A DNA stretch of 64,000 nt, taken from the NCBI GenBank assembly GCA_035604195.1, contig DATNIY010000110.1:1-64000 (forward strand). The letters are read 5' to 3'. The position numbers were made by a program, and so were the translations under genes. The stretch is from DATJLY01 sp035604195. Its GTDB lineage: Bacteria > Pseudomonadota > Alphaproteobacteria > ATCC43930 > CGMCC-115725. This document shows, piece by piece, positions 1-7,969 of this stretch. Position 1 is the first letter of the stretch. Each line of letters starts with the position of its first letter. The notes beneath the pieces were generated by a model, which was given only the letters and a program-made list of their open reading frames with translations, searched no databases and was not told the DNA's origin.

Positions 1-689
1 CGGAGCGCAGTGAGCGGGAACTCGACGAGATTATTGGGGCAAGGCGCGGTCAAGTCGCCATCGGCGCCGCACCAAGCTTCGCATGGACGGTTTTGCCGAG
101 CATCCTGACGCGCTTCATGCAGGATCACCCCCTCGTCGAGATTTCGATCAGGGAAGCATATAGCTCGGTACTCTTTCAGGCAGTGGCGAGCGGCGAAATC
201 GAATATGCGCTAATGCTTCTGCCAAGAATCCCTCCTCATCCGGATCTGGCGGTCGAAATCCTTGTACCAAGAGTTCCGTATGGGGTTATCGCTTCCAGAA
301 ATAACCCCGCTGCATCATTGGATCGACCGCGTGCCAAAGACATCTGGCCTGGTCCGTGGCTGCTTCAGGCGGCGCCGGACCAGGTGCGCGATACATTGAA
401 CACCGCGTTCCTGAGATCCGGCCTTCCGGCGCCGCCGGTGGCGATCGAAGTCAATGCTCGCACGATGTTGCTCCAGCTGCTTAGCGAGGGTTCGTTCCTG
501 TCGGTCCAGCTTGAGATCGCGTGGCGCGACGCGCTTCGGTCCGGTTCGCTGAGGATGCTCCCCGTGCCCGGCTTCGCGTGGCATGCTAGAGCCGGCGTGC
601 TCTTCCGGCGAGGCGCGCGCTTCACGCCCGCCGCGGAACGGCTGCTCATGAATGTCCGCAAGGCCGCTCGTCAGCTTGCCTCCGACTGA
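1..689 (+). CDS. LysR-type regulator, 5'-truncated by window edge (copy A)
   Basis: The frame is open from the first complete codon at position 3, giving 228 visible residues; the missing N-terminus would carry the winged-helix DNA-binding domain. What remains is a short linker and a LysR substrate-binding domain. It aligns without any gap to the LysR gene at 1857-2768 (constant offset of 2079 bases), and by eye roughly 70 percent of residues match, so the two are tandem paralogs. Divergence is scattered and the frame is intact up to a TGA at 687-689, which suggests this copy is or recently was functional. The effector is unknown. An ATG at 93 is internal and is not a credible start. Confidence 0.85.
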   Translation, partial: ERSERELDEIIGARRGQVAIGAAPSFAWTVLPSILTRFMQDHPLVEISIREAYSSVLFQAVASGEIEYALMLLPRIPPHPDLAVEILVPRVPYGVIASRNNPAASLDRPRAKDIWPGPWLLQAAPDQVRDTLNTAFLRSGLPAPPVAIEVNARTMLLQLLSEGSFLSVQLEIAWRDALRSGSLRMLPVPGFAWHARAGVLFRRGARFTPAAERLLMNVRKAARQLASD

Positions 690-700
690 TCGCCAGCGCG

Positions 701-928
701 CGTGCTAGCCGCGTAATGCAGGCGCGGCGCTTTCAGGAATTGGGCGCGGTCGGCCGAGCGCACCTCGAGGTCGAGCGTCCTGCCGTCGCGGAAGACCACC
801 ATGGGAACCCCGACGCCGGCGGCGCCGCGGCGCCAGACCTTGCGGTAGAGCGAGGCCAGGTCGGCGATCTCCCCGCCGGCGATGGCGAGCACGATGTCGC
901 CGGTCTGGAGCTCGGCGCGGCGATGAGG
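701..928 (-). pseudogene. C-terminal remnant of the trypsin-like/PDZ protein (copy A)
   Basis: Read on the minus strand this stretch encodes TGDIVLAIAGGEIADLA and the following PDZ-domain tail, closely matching the C-terminus of the intact gene at 2789-3766 (offset 2076). The original stop codon is changed, so the frame reads through to 671. On the upstream side homology stops abruptly near 921-928, so the whole protease-like domain and most of the PDZ domain are missing. It is a decayed end piece carried along when the neighbouring LysR gene was duplicated, and it is unlikely to be expressed. Confidence 0.75.
912..928 (+). repeat. 17-bp direct repeat, left copy
   Basis: TCGGCGCGGCGATGAGG occurs here, exactly where homology to the second copy of the trypsin-like gene ends, and again at 1832-1848 just upstream of the second LysR gene. 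The two copies bracket 903 bp of sequence that is not part of the duplication. Confidence 0.7.
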
Positions 929-985
929 GCGGACGCCTAAAGTCGCGAGGGGCTATTCCCCCGCTTTCTTGACAAGGCGCACGTT

Positions 986-1207
986 TCACTTGCCGCAGGC
1001 CGCAATTGCCATCTGCATGTGGTCAACCAGAGCGTGCGGCATCCCAGGCCGGTCGGCTGCCGCGTAAGCGGCGCCCCCCGCCAGCGATGCCACCAACCGA
1101 TCTCCAATGCGGTTAGCGAGAACCACGGCTTCACTCGTCAGCTCCAGGATTTGCCATCCGGTGCGCCGACGTTCGAGTTCCGCTCGCGTCGCGTCAACCT
1201 CGCGCAT
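986..1207 (-). CDS. Small protein of unknown function (73 aa)
   Basis: I do not recognise this protein. It starts at an ATG preceded by AAGGA with 8 bases between, a good ribosome-binding site for so short a frame. The sequence is soluble and mostly helix-compatible, beginning MREVDATRAELERRR and ending MQMAIAACGK, with no signal peptide and one terminal cysteine. It lies inside the unique segment that separates the two LysR copies, and it is divergent from the complete LysR gene (1857), so it could be that regulator's target. The length and lack of a known family keep the call tentative. Confidence 0.45.
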   Translation of the reverse strand: MREVDATRAELERRRTGWQILELTSEAVVLANRIGDRLVASLAGGAAYAAADRPGMPHALVDHMQMAIAACGK

Positions 1208-1262
1208 CGATCCATTCCTTATTTAGAGCCTGCTCCGATTAGGGCAAATCGCGCTCCCCTGT

Positions 1263-1328
1263 CGTCACCCGCGGGCTTGACCCGGACGGGTCGTCCCCTG
1301 GATTGGCGGGTCGAGCCCGGCGATCACG
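1263..1328. repeat. Dispersed palindromic (REP-like) element
   Basis: The left arm CGTCACCCGCGGGCTTGACC and a right arm at 1307-1328 ending GAGCCCGGCGATCACG form an imperfect stem of about 22 bp, with roughly 17 exact pairs plus G-U pairs, around a 22-base middle. The wording 'cccgcgggcttgacccg ... tggatt ... cgggtcgagcccgg' resembles repeats scattered through Bradyrhizobium-type and other alphaproteobacterial genomes. That resemblance is from memory, not from a search. Confidence 0.6.
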
Positions 1329-1831
1329 CAAACGGTGTGAGCGCATTTGATCGGATAACGCCCTAGAATTCGCGAAGTTTAGGAGATCACCGAACAAGTG
1401 CATGGATGAATGTACCTATTGAGAACACGCATGACATCATACGAAACGTAATTTGATCGGAATTCCCCTGATGACGCGCGATTTTGGCCTGTCATGACCA
1501 AGGTTCTAGTATATTATGCAGCATCTTATCCGATTTTGAGCGAGGCCGTGACGGCCAAGCGCGGCGTGACGGGGAGAGTGCCCGCCTCTAGGTTGCGCAT
1601 GCGATCATGTATCCTTGTCTAAAATACATGACGTGATGCGAAGTGCAAATTGAATGACAACCCGTCTCAAGCGGTACGCAGGCCCCGATGCGCCGAGTCG
1701 CGAGATCACGAATTGAAGATTTACCGCTGATGAGATGGATAGACCCCGCCGTCGGGTAAGACATCTCGGCAATTTTGGTCTATAAAGCTGCCGCGCCGGA
1801 AAGTTTTGTCTTTCGGCATCTTGCGTGCGGT

Positions 1832-1848
1832 TCGGCGCGGCGATGAGG
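1832..1848 (+). repeat. 17-bp direct repeat, right copy (overlaps LysR leader)
   Basis: This is a second exact copy of the 17-mer at 912-928. Its last bases, GATGAGG, also supply the probable ribosome-binding site for the LysR start at 1857. Confidence 0.7.
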
Positions 1849-1856
1849 TAGTGCCG

Positions 1857-2768
1857 ATGGAATTGCGGCAGCTCCGACATTTTCTTGCCGTCATCGACCA
1901 TGGCTCGCTCGGCGACGGCGCGCGAGCGCTGAGCCTGTCCCAGCCAGCGCTCAGCCGGAGCATCCAAGGGCTGGAGCGTTCCACGAAAGGGCTGCTGTTC
2001 GAGCGGTCGAAGCGGGGCATGGCGCTGACGGCCCTGGGCAAAGCCCTTGAAGTTCGCGCCCGGATCATCATTGCCGAAACGGAGCGCAGCGAGCGGGAAC
2101 TCGACGAGATTCTCGGCGCAAGGCGTGGTCGAGTCGTCATCGGCGCCTCGCCAACCTTCTCATGGAAGGTTTTGCCGAGCGTCCTGACGCGCTTCATGCA
2201 GGATCACCCCCTCGTCGAGATTTCGCTCACGGAGGCATTTGCCCCAAGACTTTTTGAGGCAGTGATGACCGGCGATATCGAATACGCGCTCATGCTTCTG
2301 CCGGGAACACTTCCTCATCCGGATTTGACGTGCGAAGTCCTTGCACTAAGACTTCCGTATGGGATTGTCGCTTCCAGAACTAATCCCATTGCGTCATTGG
2401 ATCGACCGCGTGCCCAGGACATCTGGCCTGGTCCGTGGCTGCTTCCGAAGGCGCCGGGTCCGACGCGAGAAAGTTTGAACGCCGCTTTCCTGAGATTCGG
2501 CCTTCCGGCGCCGTCGGTGGCGCTCGAAGTCAATGCTCCCACGCTGAAGCGCCAGCTGCTTTGCGAGGGTCTGTTCCTATCGGTCCAGCCTGAGCTCGCG
2601 TGGCGCGACGAGCTTCGGTCCGGTCTGCTGCGGATGCTCCCTGTGCGCGGCTTCGCATGGCACGCTAAAGCCGTCGTGCTCTTCCGGCGAGGCGCGCGCT
2701 TCAGCCCTGCCGCGGAACGGCTGCTCGTGGCAGTCCGCAAGGCCGCCCGCCGGCTTACCCCCGACTGA
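1857..2768 (+). CDS. LysR-type transcriptional regulator (copy B)
   Basis: This is a complete 303-residue LysR protein, the usual family length. The start MELRQLRHFLAVIDHGS is the canonical LysR opening and has GAGG 9 bases upstream; an upstream in-frame ATG at 1806 only adds an unconserved extension. The winged helix-turn-helix spans about residues 1-60 (LSQPALSRSIQGLE recognition helix) and a LysR substrate-binding domain follows. Its target is not evident: on the left lie a 650-bp gap and a small divergent gene, and on the right is the convergent trypsin-like gene. Its C-terminal three quarters are duplicated at 1-689. Confidence 0.93.
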   Translation: MELRQLRHFLAVIDHGSLGDGARALSLSQPALSRSIQGLERSTKGLLFERSKRGMALTALGKALEVRARIIIAETERSERELDEILGARRGRVVIGASPTFSWKVLPSVLTRFMQDHPLVEISLTEAFAPRLFEAVMTGDIEYALMLLPGTLPHPDLTCEVLALRLPYGIVASRTNPIASLDRPRAQDIWPGPWLLPKAPGPTRESLNAAFLRFGLPAPSVALEVNAPTLKRQLLCEGLFLSVQPELAWRDELRSGLLRMLPVRGFAWHAKAVVLFRRGARFSPAAERLLVAVRKAARRLTPD

Positions 2769-2788
2769 ACGCCGGCGATGCCTGCCGC

Positions 2789-3766
2789 CTAATGCAGGCT
2801 CGGTGATTTCAGGAACTGGGTGCGGTCGGCCGAGCGCACCTCGAGGTCGAGCGTCCTTCCGCCGCGGAACACCACCATGGGAACCTCGACGCCGGCGGCG
2901 CCGCGGCGCCAGACCTTGCGGTAGAGCGAGGCCAAATCCGCGATCTCCTCGCCGGCTACGGCAAGCACGATGTCGCCGGTCTTGAGCCCGGCGCGCCGCG
3001 CCGGCGCGCCGCTCGCCAGGCCGGCCACCACGACCTTGTCGTCGATCTCGGTGGCGTAAAGTCCGAGCCAGGGCCGCGGCGGATGATTGGGCCGGCCCAG
3101 GGTCAGGAGATCGTCGAGTATCGGCGGCAGCAGATCGATCGGCACCGTCATGTTCAGGTGGTCGCGCTCATTGCCCTCGCCGCCCTGCTGGAGATGCAGC
3201 GAGCCCAATGCGATCAGCGCGCCCTCGCCGTCGATCACCGCGGTGCCGCCCCAATTGGGATGGGCGGGCACGGTGAAGATCGCCTCGTCCAGGAGGTATT
3301 CCCAATAGCCGGCGAATTCCTGCTTGGCCGCGATCCGCGCGTTGAGGGCATGTGGCCGCCCGCCGGCGCCGGCGACGATGACGCGGTCGCCCGGCTGGGC
3401 GCTGGCCGAGCGGCCCAAGGGCAGCGGCGGCAGCTTGAGCCGCGCCAGCGCCTGCACCAGGCCGAAGCCAGTCTCCTGGTCATAGGCCATGACGTGTCCC
3501 GGGACGGCGCGCCCGTCATTGGTATTGAGCCAAACCGAATCCGCCTCGGTGATGAGATAGCCGATGGTCAGCACTACGCCGTCCTCGCGGATGAGCACGC
3601 CGTTCCCGGCGCGCTCGGTGCCGAGCGTGCCGGCGGTATAGGCATCGGCCGGGACGGTGGCGCGCAGGCCGAGCACCGCCGAGAGCGCGCGGTCGAGATC
3701 GAAGGGCCAGTCCGCCGGCTTGGGCTGGGCCTGGGGCGGGATCTCCCAATCGCTCGACTCGGACAT
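2789..3766 (-). CDS. HtrA-like protein with PDZ domain, catalytic triad lost
   Basis: The 325-residue product has an S1C (DegP/HtrA)-like beta-barrel fold followed by a PDZ domain (about residues 225-320, starting PPRPWLGLYATEID). Start ATG at 3766 has GGGAG 7 bases upstream; earlier in-frame ATGs lack one. HtrA landmarks are recognisable, but all three catalytic residues are replaced. The LTNNHVV motif reads LTIGYLI (His to Tyr), the YDPRTDLAV motif reads YDQETGFGL (Asp to Gly), and GNSGGP reads PNWGGT (Ser to Trp). No signal peptide is visible, so it is probably cytoplasmic and acts as a binding or scaffold protein rather than a protease. It converges with the LysR gene. The replacement assignments come from alignment by eye. 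Confidence 0.85.
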   Translation of the reverse strand: MSESSDWEIPPQAQPKPADWPFDLDRALSAVLGLRATVPADAYTAGTLGTERAGNGVLIREDGVVLTIGYLITEADSVWLNTNDGRAVPGHVMAYDQETGFGLVQALARLKLPPLPLGRSASAQPGDRVIVAGAGGRPHALNARIAAKQEFAGYWEYLLDEAIFTVPAHPNWGGTAVIDGEGALIALGSLHLQQGGEGNERDHLNMTVPIDLLPPILDDLLTLGRPNHPPRPWLGLYATEIDDKVVVAGLASGAPARRAGLKTGDIVLAVAGEEIADLASLYRKVWRRGAAGVEVPMVVFRGGRTLDLEVRSADRTQFLKSPSLH

Positions 3767-3948
3767 GACGCACTCCCTTGGCCGCCGGTTGGGGCAAGCC
3801 CCGCGGCGCAACGATACACCATCGCCGCCGGCCGCCGCGACCCCGGCGGATGCCATCTCCCGCGCCGCCATCCGCCGGTTGCGCCGCGCCATGGCTTCGC
3901 TTATCTCTTTATCTTCTCATCCTGCGGCGCACAATTCGGGAGGTTGCA

Positions 3949-4146
3949 ATGCGCGAGGTCAGCAGCAGCAGCAGACGGAGGTCTTCGGCCGCATTGGCGA
4001 GCGAAGCCGCGACAGCCGAAGGCGCGATCAAAGCGGCCTTTCTGCGCCACATCGACGAGCAGCAGCACGAAGCCGGCTTTGGCGCGCCGGGCAGCGCCTT
4101 GGCGGCGGACAAGCCCAAGGAGCGCGAGAAGAGCCGCCGGCGCTGA
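3949..4146 (+). CDS. Small basic hypothetical protein (65 aa)
   Basis: I do not recognise this family. The ATG at 3949 has a very strong GGGAGG five bases upstream, which argues for real translation and for this start rather than in-frame positions further left. The product opens with a serine/arginine-rich stretch, has a helical middle (AIKAAFLRHIDEQQHEAGFG) and ends in a basic tail rich in Lys, Arg and Glu. It has no signal peptide and no cysteines. It converges on arfB with 7 bases between the two stops. A nucleic-acid-binding role would fit the charge but is only a guess. Confidence 0.55.
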   Translation: MREVSSSSRRRSSAALASEAATAEGAIKAAFLRHIDEQQHEAGFGAPGSALAADKPKEREKSRRR

Positions 4147-4153
4147 GACGGCG

Positions 4154-4579
4154 CTATTCCCGCTCTTCGCCGCTTGCGGCGCGGCGCCGCTTAACGCCGC
4201 TGCGCGCGCGCTTTTCGGCGAGGCGGCGCTCGCGCGCGGCGGCCGAGGGACGGGTCGGGCGGCGCGGCTTGGGCGCGACGGAAGCGCGCCGGATCATATC
4301 GACGAGACGCGCGAGCGCGGCGCCGCGGTTGCGCTCCTGCGTGCGGTAGCTGTCGCAGGTGATGACCAGGACTCCCGCGCGCGTCACCCGCCGGCCGGCC
4401 AATGCCTTGAGGCGCTGCCGCACTGCCTCGTCGAGCGCGGGCGAGGCGTCGATGGCGAAGCGGAGCTGCACGGCCGTCGCCACCTTGTTGACGTTCTGTC
4501 CACCGGGACCGCTGGACCGGATGAAGCGCTCATCGATCTCGTCCTCGCTCAGGGCAATCGTCTTGGTCACCGCAATCAA
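4154..4579 (-). CDS. arfB: Alternative ribosome-rescue factor ArfB (peptidyl-tRNA hydrolase)
   Basis: ArfB releases the peptide from ribosomes stalled on truncated mRNA, independently of a stop codon. The catalytic GGQ lies in FIRSSGPGGQNVNKVAT near the N-terminus, followed by the single RF-1-like domain and a long Arg/Lys-rich C-terminal tail (KPRRPTRPSAAARERRLAEK) that in this family probes the empty mRNA channel. I favour the TTG at 4579 as start: GGGAG sits 8 bases upstream, and it gives 141 residues, close to E. coli ArfB. An in-frame ATG at 4630 would add 17 basic residues but lacks a ribosome-binding site. Confidence 0.9.
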   Translation of the reverse strand: MIAVTKTIALSEDEIDERFIRSSGPGGQNVNKVATAVQLRFAIDASPALDEAVRQRLKALAGRRVTRAGVLVITCDSYRTQERNRGAALARLVDMIRRASVAPKPRRPTRPSAAARERRLAEKRARSGVKRRRAASGEERE

Positions 4580-4777
4580 AGGGGCATCTCCCAAGACGCG
4601 GAACCTGCGCCGTCCGCGCCGTCCCGGCATAGCATGTCACGCGGGCCGCGGGCGATGGTGAAGCGATGAAGGAAGTTCCGCGGGTGGGCGAAAACCGGGC
4701 CCAGCGGCCTGACTGCGCTTGATCCCTTTCCTGCTTCGGCCCATCATCGGCGCCGCGTTCATCGCGGGAGGATAGGC

Positions 4778-5977
4778 ATGAAAAGGAAATTGCTTGCCGG
4801 GCTCGCGCTTGCGGCGTTTGCTGCCGCCCCAGCCCTCGCCCAGACCGACACCATAACCTTGGGCACTGCGGTGCAGCTCAGCGGCAAGGACGCGAACACC
4901 GGCCGCTATTATCGCGACGCCTATCAGCTCGCGGTCGACCGCATCAATGAGAAAGGCGGCATCACCGTCGGCGGCAAGACATATAAATTCGCCGTCAAGA
5001 TCCTCGACAACCAGTCGGACACCAATCTGGGCGTCCAGCTCTACGGCCAGCTCATCACCCGCGACAAGGTGACATTCCTGCTGGGGCCCTATTCGAGCCA
5101 GGACGCGATCAGCGACAGCGCGATGTCGGAAAAATACGAGATTCCGATGGTGCAGGGCGGTGGCGCTTCGGGTCAGATCTTCTCGCGCGGCTACAAATAT
5201 GTCTTCGGCACGCTGCCCGAGGCGGAGAACTATTTCCGCAGCACGCTCGCCATGCTCGCCCAGCTCGAGCCCCGCGTGCAAACGGTGGCGCTCATTTCCG
5301 CCGATGACGCCTTCGACGTCGCACTCGCCAAGGGGACGCGCGAGCTGCTGAAGACGGCCGGGCTGCGCGCGGTGATCGACCAGCAATATGCGATCAAGAG
5401 CTCGGATTTCTCCTCGATCCTCTCGCTGATCAAGACGACGGCCCCTGATGCTTTGCTGTGGGGCGGGCTCGCTTCCGAGGCGCTCGACGCCATCCGCCAG
5501 TCGAAGAGCCTCAACGTCTCGCCCAAGTATTTCAGCAGCTTCACCGTCGGCGTGCCGACCGCGGATTTCCGCCAGGCGTTGGGCAAGGACGCGGAATACG
5601 CCTTCGGCATGACCTCGTGGTGGCCCGATGCCGCGCTCAAGGACGAGTGGTTCGGCGACGCCGTGCAGTTCAATGAACTCTATAAGCAGAAATACGGCTA
5701 CGATCCCGACTACCACGCCGCCTCCGCCGCCGCCGATGTCGAGGTCTTCGCCAAGGCTATTGCGGCGGCGGGCACGCTCGATCCCAAGACGGTGCGCGAC
5801 GCCATCGCTCGGGTCGATTTCGGCAGCCTCTATGGCCGCATCCGCTTCGCCGCGAATGGCCAGATCGACTTGCCGCAAATCGTCATCCAGATCCAGGACG
5901 GCAAGGTCGTGCCGATCTTCACCGACCAGTTCGTCAACAAGCCGCGCTACCCGATCCCGCCATGGGACAAGCGGTGA
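4778..5977 (+). CDS. ABC transporter periplasmic substrate-binding protein (Leu/Ile/Val-type)
   Basis: This 399-residue type I periplasmic binding protein (Peripla_BP_6 family) begins with a clear Sec signal peptide, MKRKLLAGLALAAFAAAPAL followed by AQ, cleaved near residue 22. Mature features include TITLGTAVQLSGKD at the first strand and the LLGPYSSQDAISDSA loop that contacts ligand in this family. GGGAGG lies 6 bases before the ATG. Proteins of this family bind branched-chain amino acids, amides or aromatic compounds; the ligand here cannot be read from sequence. No permease or ATPase gene is adjacent, so it is an orphan binding protein that must use a transporter encoded elsewhere. It converges with the flavin reductase gene 4 bases downstream. 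Confidence 0.9.
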   Translation: MKRKLLAGLALAAFAAAPALAQTDTITLGTAVQLSGKDANTGRYYRDAYQLAVDRINEKGGITVGGKTYKFAVKILDNQSDTNLGVQLYGQLITRDKVTFLLGPYSSQDAISDSAMSEKYEIPMVQGGGASGQIFSRGYKYVFGTLPEAENYFRSTLAMLAQLEPRVQTVALISADDAFDVALAKGTRELLKTAGLRAVIDQQYAIKSSDFSSILSLIKTTAPDALLWGGLASEALDAIRQSKSLNVSPKYFSSFTVGVPTADFRQALGKDAEYAFGMTSWWPDAALKDEWFGDAVQFNELYKQKYGYDPDYHAASAAADVEVFAKAIAAAGTLDPKTVRDAIARVDFGSLYGRIRFAANGQIDLPQIVIQIQDGKVVPIFTDQFVNKPRYPIPPWDKR

Positions 5978-5981
5978 GGGC

Positions 5982-6506
5982 TCACCAGCCTTCGAGGCGG
6001 AAGGGAGCGATCTCGATGTGGTCGTCGGAGAGTTCGCGGTACCGGCCGCGGTAGTAGAGCAGAGGGCGCGGGTCGCCTGATTCGGCGGTCTCGACCCGAA
6101 TCACCCGCCCGATCAGCAGCATGTGATCGCCGGCATCATGGCGCGTATCGACCTCGCATTCGAAGGCGGCGAGGTTGGGATGGATGATGGGGCAGGCGAC
6201 GGCGCCCAGGCGGTGCTGCTGGCCCTGCCATTTCGCGTCGCCGCTCGTCGCGAACGCGGCCGAGACATGGCGCTGATCCTCGCGCAGCAGGCTGATCGCG
6301 ATATGCCGCGCCCGCTCGAAGATGGCGAAGCTCGTGATGGTGCGCGCCAGGCAGACGAGCAGGAGTGGCGGGTCGAGCGAGACCGAGGTGAAGGAATTGA
6401 CGGTCAGGCCGGCGACGGTGCCGTCCTCTGCCGCCGCCGTCACCACGGCGATGCCGGTCGCGAAATGGCCCAAGGCGTCGCGGAACTGGCGCTGGGTGAA
6501 GCTCAT
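5982..6506 (-). CDS. Flavin reductase family protein (FMN-binding split barrel)
   Basis: This 174-residue protein has the HpaC/FRP-like flavin reductase fold: MSFTQRQFRDALGHFATGIAVVTA, then GLTVNSFTSVSLDPPLLLVC, the FMN-binding signature of the family, and a later HMLLIGRV segment. Such enzymes reduce FMN or FAD with NAD(P)H and hand the flavin to a partner monooxygenase. No monooxygenase gene is adjacent, so the partner is not known. The ribosome-binding site is weak (TTAGG upstream). Confidence 0.88.
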   Translation of the reverse strand: MSFTQRQFRDALGHFATGIAVVTAAAEDGTVAGLTVNSFTSVSLDPPLLLVCLARTITSFAIFERARHIAISLLREDQRHVSAAFATSGDAKWQGQQHRLGAVACPIIHPNLAAFECEVDTRHDAGDHMLLIGRVIRVETAESGDPRPLLYYRGRYRELSDDHIEIAPFRLEGW

Positions 6507-6598
6507 GTTAGCCTAACCGACACCCCTTCGCCGCCGCGCCGGGCGCGCCAGGCAACGCTGCGGCGGGCCTGTCCGAGCGCCGCCGCCGCGCCGGCGCC

Positions 6599-6865
6599 TT
6601 AGATCGTCCCCTTGAGCCGGGCCCCGGCCTTGAAGCGCACGCCCTTGCTCGCCTTGATCTTGATCGCCTCGCCGGTCCTGGGATTGCGGCCCATGCGGGC
6701 GGCACGCTTGCTGACGTTGAACGAGCCGAAGCCGGGGAGGCTGAACTTCGCGTTCTTTTTGAGCTCGCGCCCGATCGCCTGGGTGATCGCATCGATCGCG
6801 TCATTGGCGCTCGCCGAGGTCATCCCCGATTTCCGCAATACGTCCACGAGAAGCTGCTTGCTCAT
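6599..6865 (-). CDS. HU family histone-like DNA-binding protein
   Basis: The 88-residue protein is the normal size for HU. It begins MSKQLLVDVLRKSGMTSASA, carries the core LPGFGSFNVSKRAARMGRNP, whose tail is the DNA-binding beta-arm, and ends in KASKGVRFKAGARLKG. The start is fixed by a very strong AAGGAGGGG 6 to 9 bases upstream of the ATG; the open frame continues further 5' but without family similarity. HU dimers bend DNA and compact the nucleoid. It is transcribed on its own in a region of unrelated genes. Confidence 0.95.
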   Translation of the reverse strand: MSKQLLVDVLRKSGMTSASANDAIDAITQAIGRELKKNAKFSLPGFGSFNVSKRAARMGRNPRTGEAIKIKASKGVRFKAGARLKGTI

Positions 6866-6974
6866 ATATCGTCCCCTCCTTGTTCCTAGTCGGCGCGTCC
6901 CCTTGGAAGCGCAACTCGCCGGTTCCCGAGCCCCTCTGACGAACGAGGCGTTCGCCGCGGCCGCACGGAGAATC

Positions 6975-7880
6975 TCATTGCCGCGCGCGTGAATCAACAG
7001 TTTCCTCATCGGCCGCTCGCGCGCCGCGCGCGCGGGGATCGCGCGGCCGCCAGCGCCCGTGCTCGACGGCATGGAAGAAATCGAGCAGCATGCGGTTGAA
7101 GAGGTCGGGCTCTTCGAGATTGACGACATGGCCGGATTTCGGCAGCACGGCCAGGCCGGCGGTGCGAATGTTGCGCTTCATGAGCAGCGCCGGCTCGAGG
7201 CAGGATTCATCCTCATCGCCGGTGACGATGAGCGTCGGCACCGCGAGAAGCCGCATCTCTTGCCGCAAGTCCCACAGCGAGGGCCGCCGGATCTGCACCC
7301 CGCGCAGCGTCGCGGCGGAACCGGGCGTGGAATGCTGCGCGAGCCGGTCGGCGAATTCCTGCCAGCCGCGCGGGTCCTTGTTCTGGAGCTGCACGCGCGC
7401 GGGCGCGACGGCATAAGTCTTGGCCACCTCGGCCATGCCGTCGGCCTCGATGCGCCGCGCCATTGCCTCGTATTCGGCCTGGAAGGCGGCGCGTTCCTGC
7501 GGCGCCGCGCCGTAGCCGCAGCCGGCAATCACCAGCGAGCGCGCCATTGCCGGGTGGCGAAAGCCGAAATGAAGGGTGGCGAAGCCGCCCATCGACAGAC
7601 CGACGACATGCGCCTGCGCGATGCCGAGCCCACGCAGCACCGCTGCAGCGTCATCGGTCGCCCGCGCCTGCCCGTAGCGCTCGACCTCGGCCGGCACGTC
7701 CGACGGCGGATAGCCGCGCGCATTGTAGGCAATCGCGCGATAGAAGCGCGCGAAATAGCGGAGCTGCGGCTCCCAGCTGCGATGATCGCCGGCGAACTCA
7801 TGGATGAAGAGCACCGGCTCGCCCGAACCCGTCTCCTCGTAATAAAGCCGGACGCCGTCATCGGCCGCGACATAGGGCAT
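6975..7880 (-). CDS. Alpha/beta hydrolase
   Basis: This 301-residue alpha/beta hydrolase fold protein has the nucleophile elbow GLSMGG (Ser near residue 95), an oxyanion-hole motif in PVLFIHEFAGDHRSW, an acid region at PTLIVTGDEDES and the catalytic His in LPKSGHVVNLEEP. All catalytic elements are present. GGAGGAAGG lies just upstream of the ATG. The substrate cannot be inferred; the family includes esterases, C-C hydrolases and haloperoxidase-like enzymes. The last 25 residues are Arg/Ala-rich and probably disordered. It lies 89 bases downstream of the SIMPL gene on the same strand, so co-transcription is possible. Confidence 0.9.
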   Translation of the reverse strand: MPYVAADDGVRLYYEETGSGEPVLFIHEFAGDHRSWEPQLRYFARFYRAIAYNARGYPPSDVPAEVERYGQARATDDAAAVLRGLGIAQAHVVGLSMGGFATLHFGFRHPAMARSLVIAGCGYGAAPQERAAFQAEYEAMARRIEADGMAEVAKTYAVAPARVQLQNKDPRGWQEFADRLAQHSTPGSAATLRGVQIRRPSLWDLRQEMRLLAVPTLIVTGDEDESCLEPALLMKRNIRTAGLAVLPKSGHVVNLEEPDLFNRMLLDFFHAVEHGRWRPRDPRARGARAADEETVDSRARQ

Positions 7881-7969
7881 CGCCTTCCTCCGCCGCAGTG
7901 TCGATTGCGGCGAGTGTGGCGGCGGGCGCCGCCTGCGGCAAGCGGCAGGGCGAAAGCGGCCGCGACGGC

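Larger units (their letters stand above)
1..928. repeat. Diverged tandem duplication, copy A (partner 2080-3004)
   Basis: Bases 1-928 correspond to 2080-3004: the LysR gene from its linker onward, the short convergent spacer (3-base length difference) and the tail of the trypsin-like gene. The left limit is unknown because the window begins inside the copy. The divergence indicates an old event rather than an assembly artefact. Confidence 0.8.
1208..1856. other. 649-bp intergenic region
   Basis: No coding region is supported here. The region holds an alphaproteobacterial palindromic repeat (1263-1328), a less GC-rich stretch near 1380-1520 that may carry divergent promoters for the small gene at 986-1207 and the LysR gene at 1857, and the right 17-bp direct repeat (1832-1848). 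I could not pick out convincing -35/-10 boxes. Frames on the minus strand across 1605-2197 overlap the LysR gene and show no family features. Confidence 0.6.

Noticed and set aside
1605..2197. Minus-strand frames opposite the start of LysR copy B
   Set aside because: No ribosome-binding site or family similarity, and they overlap a complete LysR gene.
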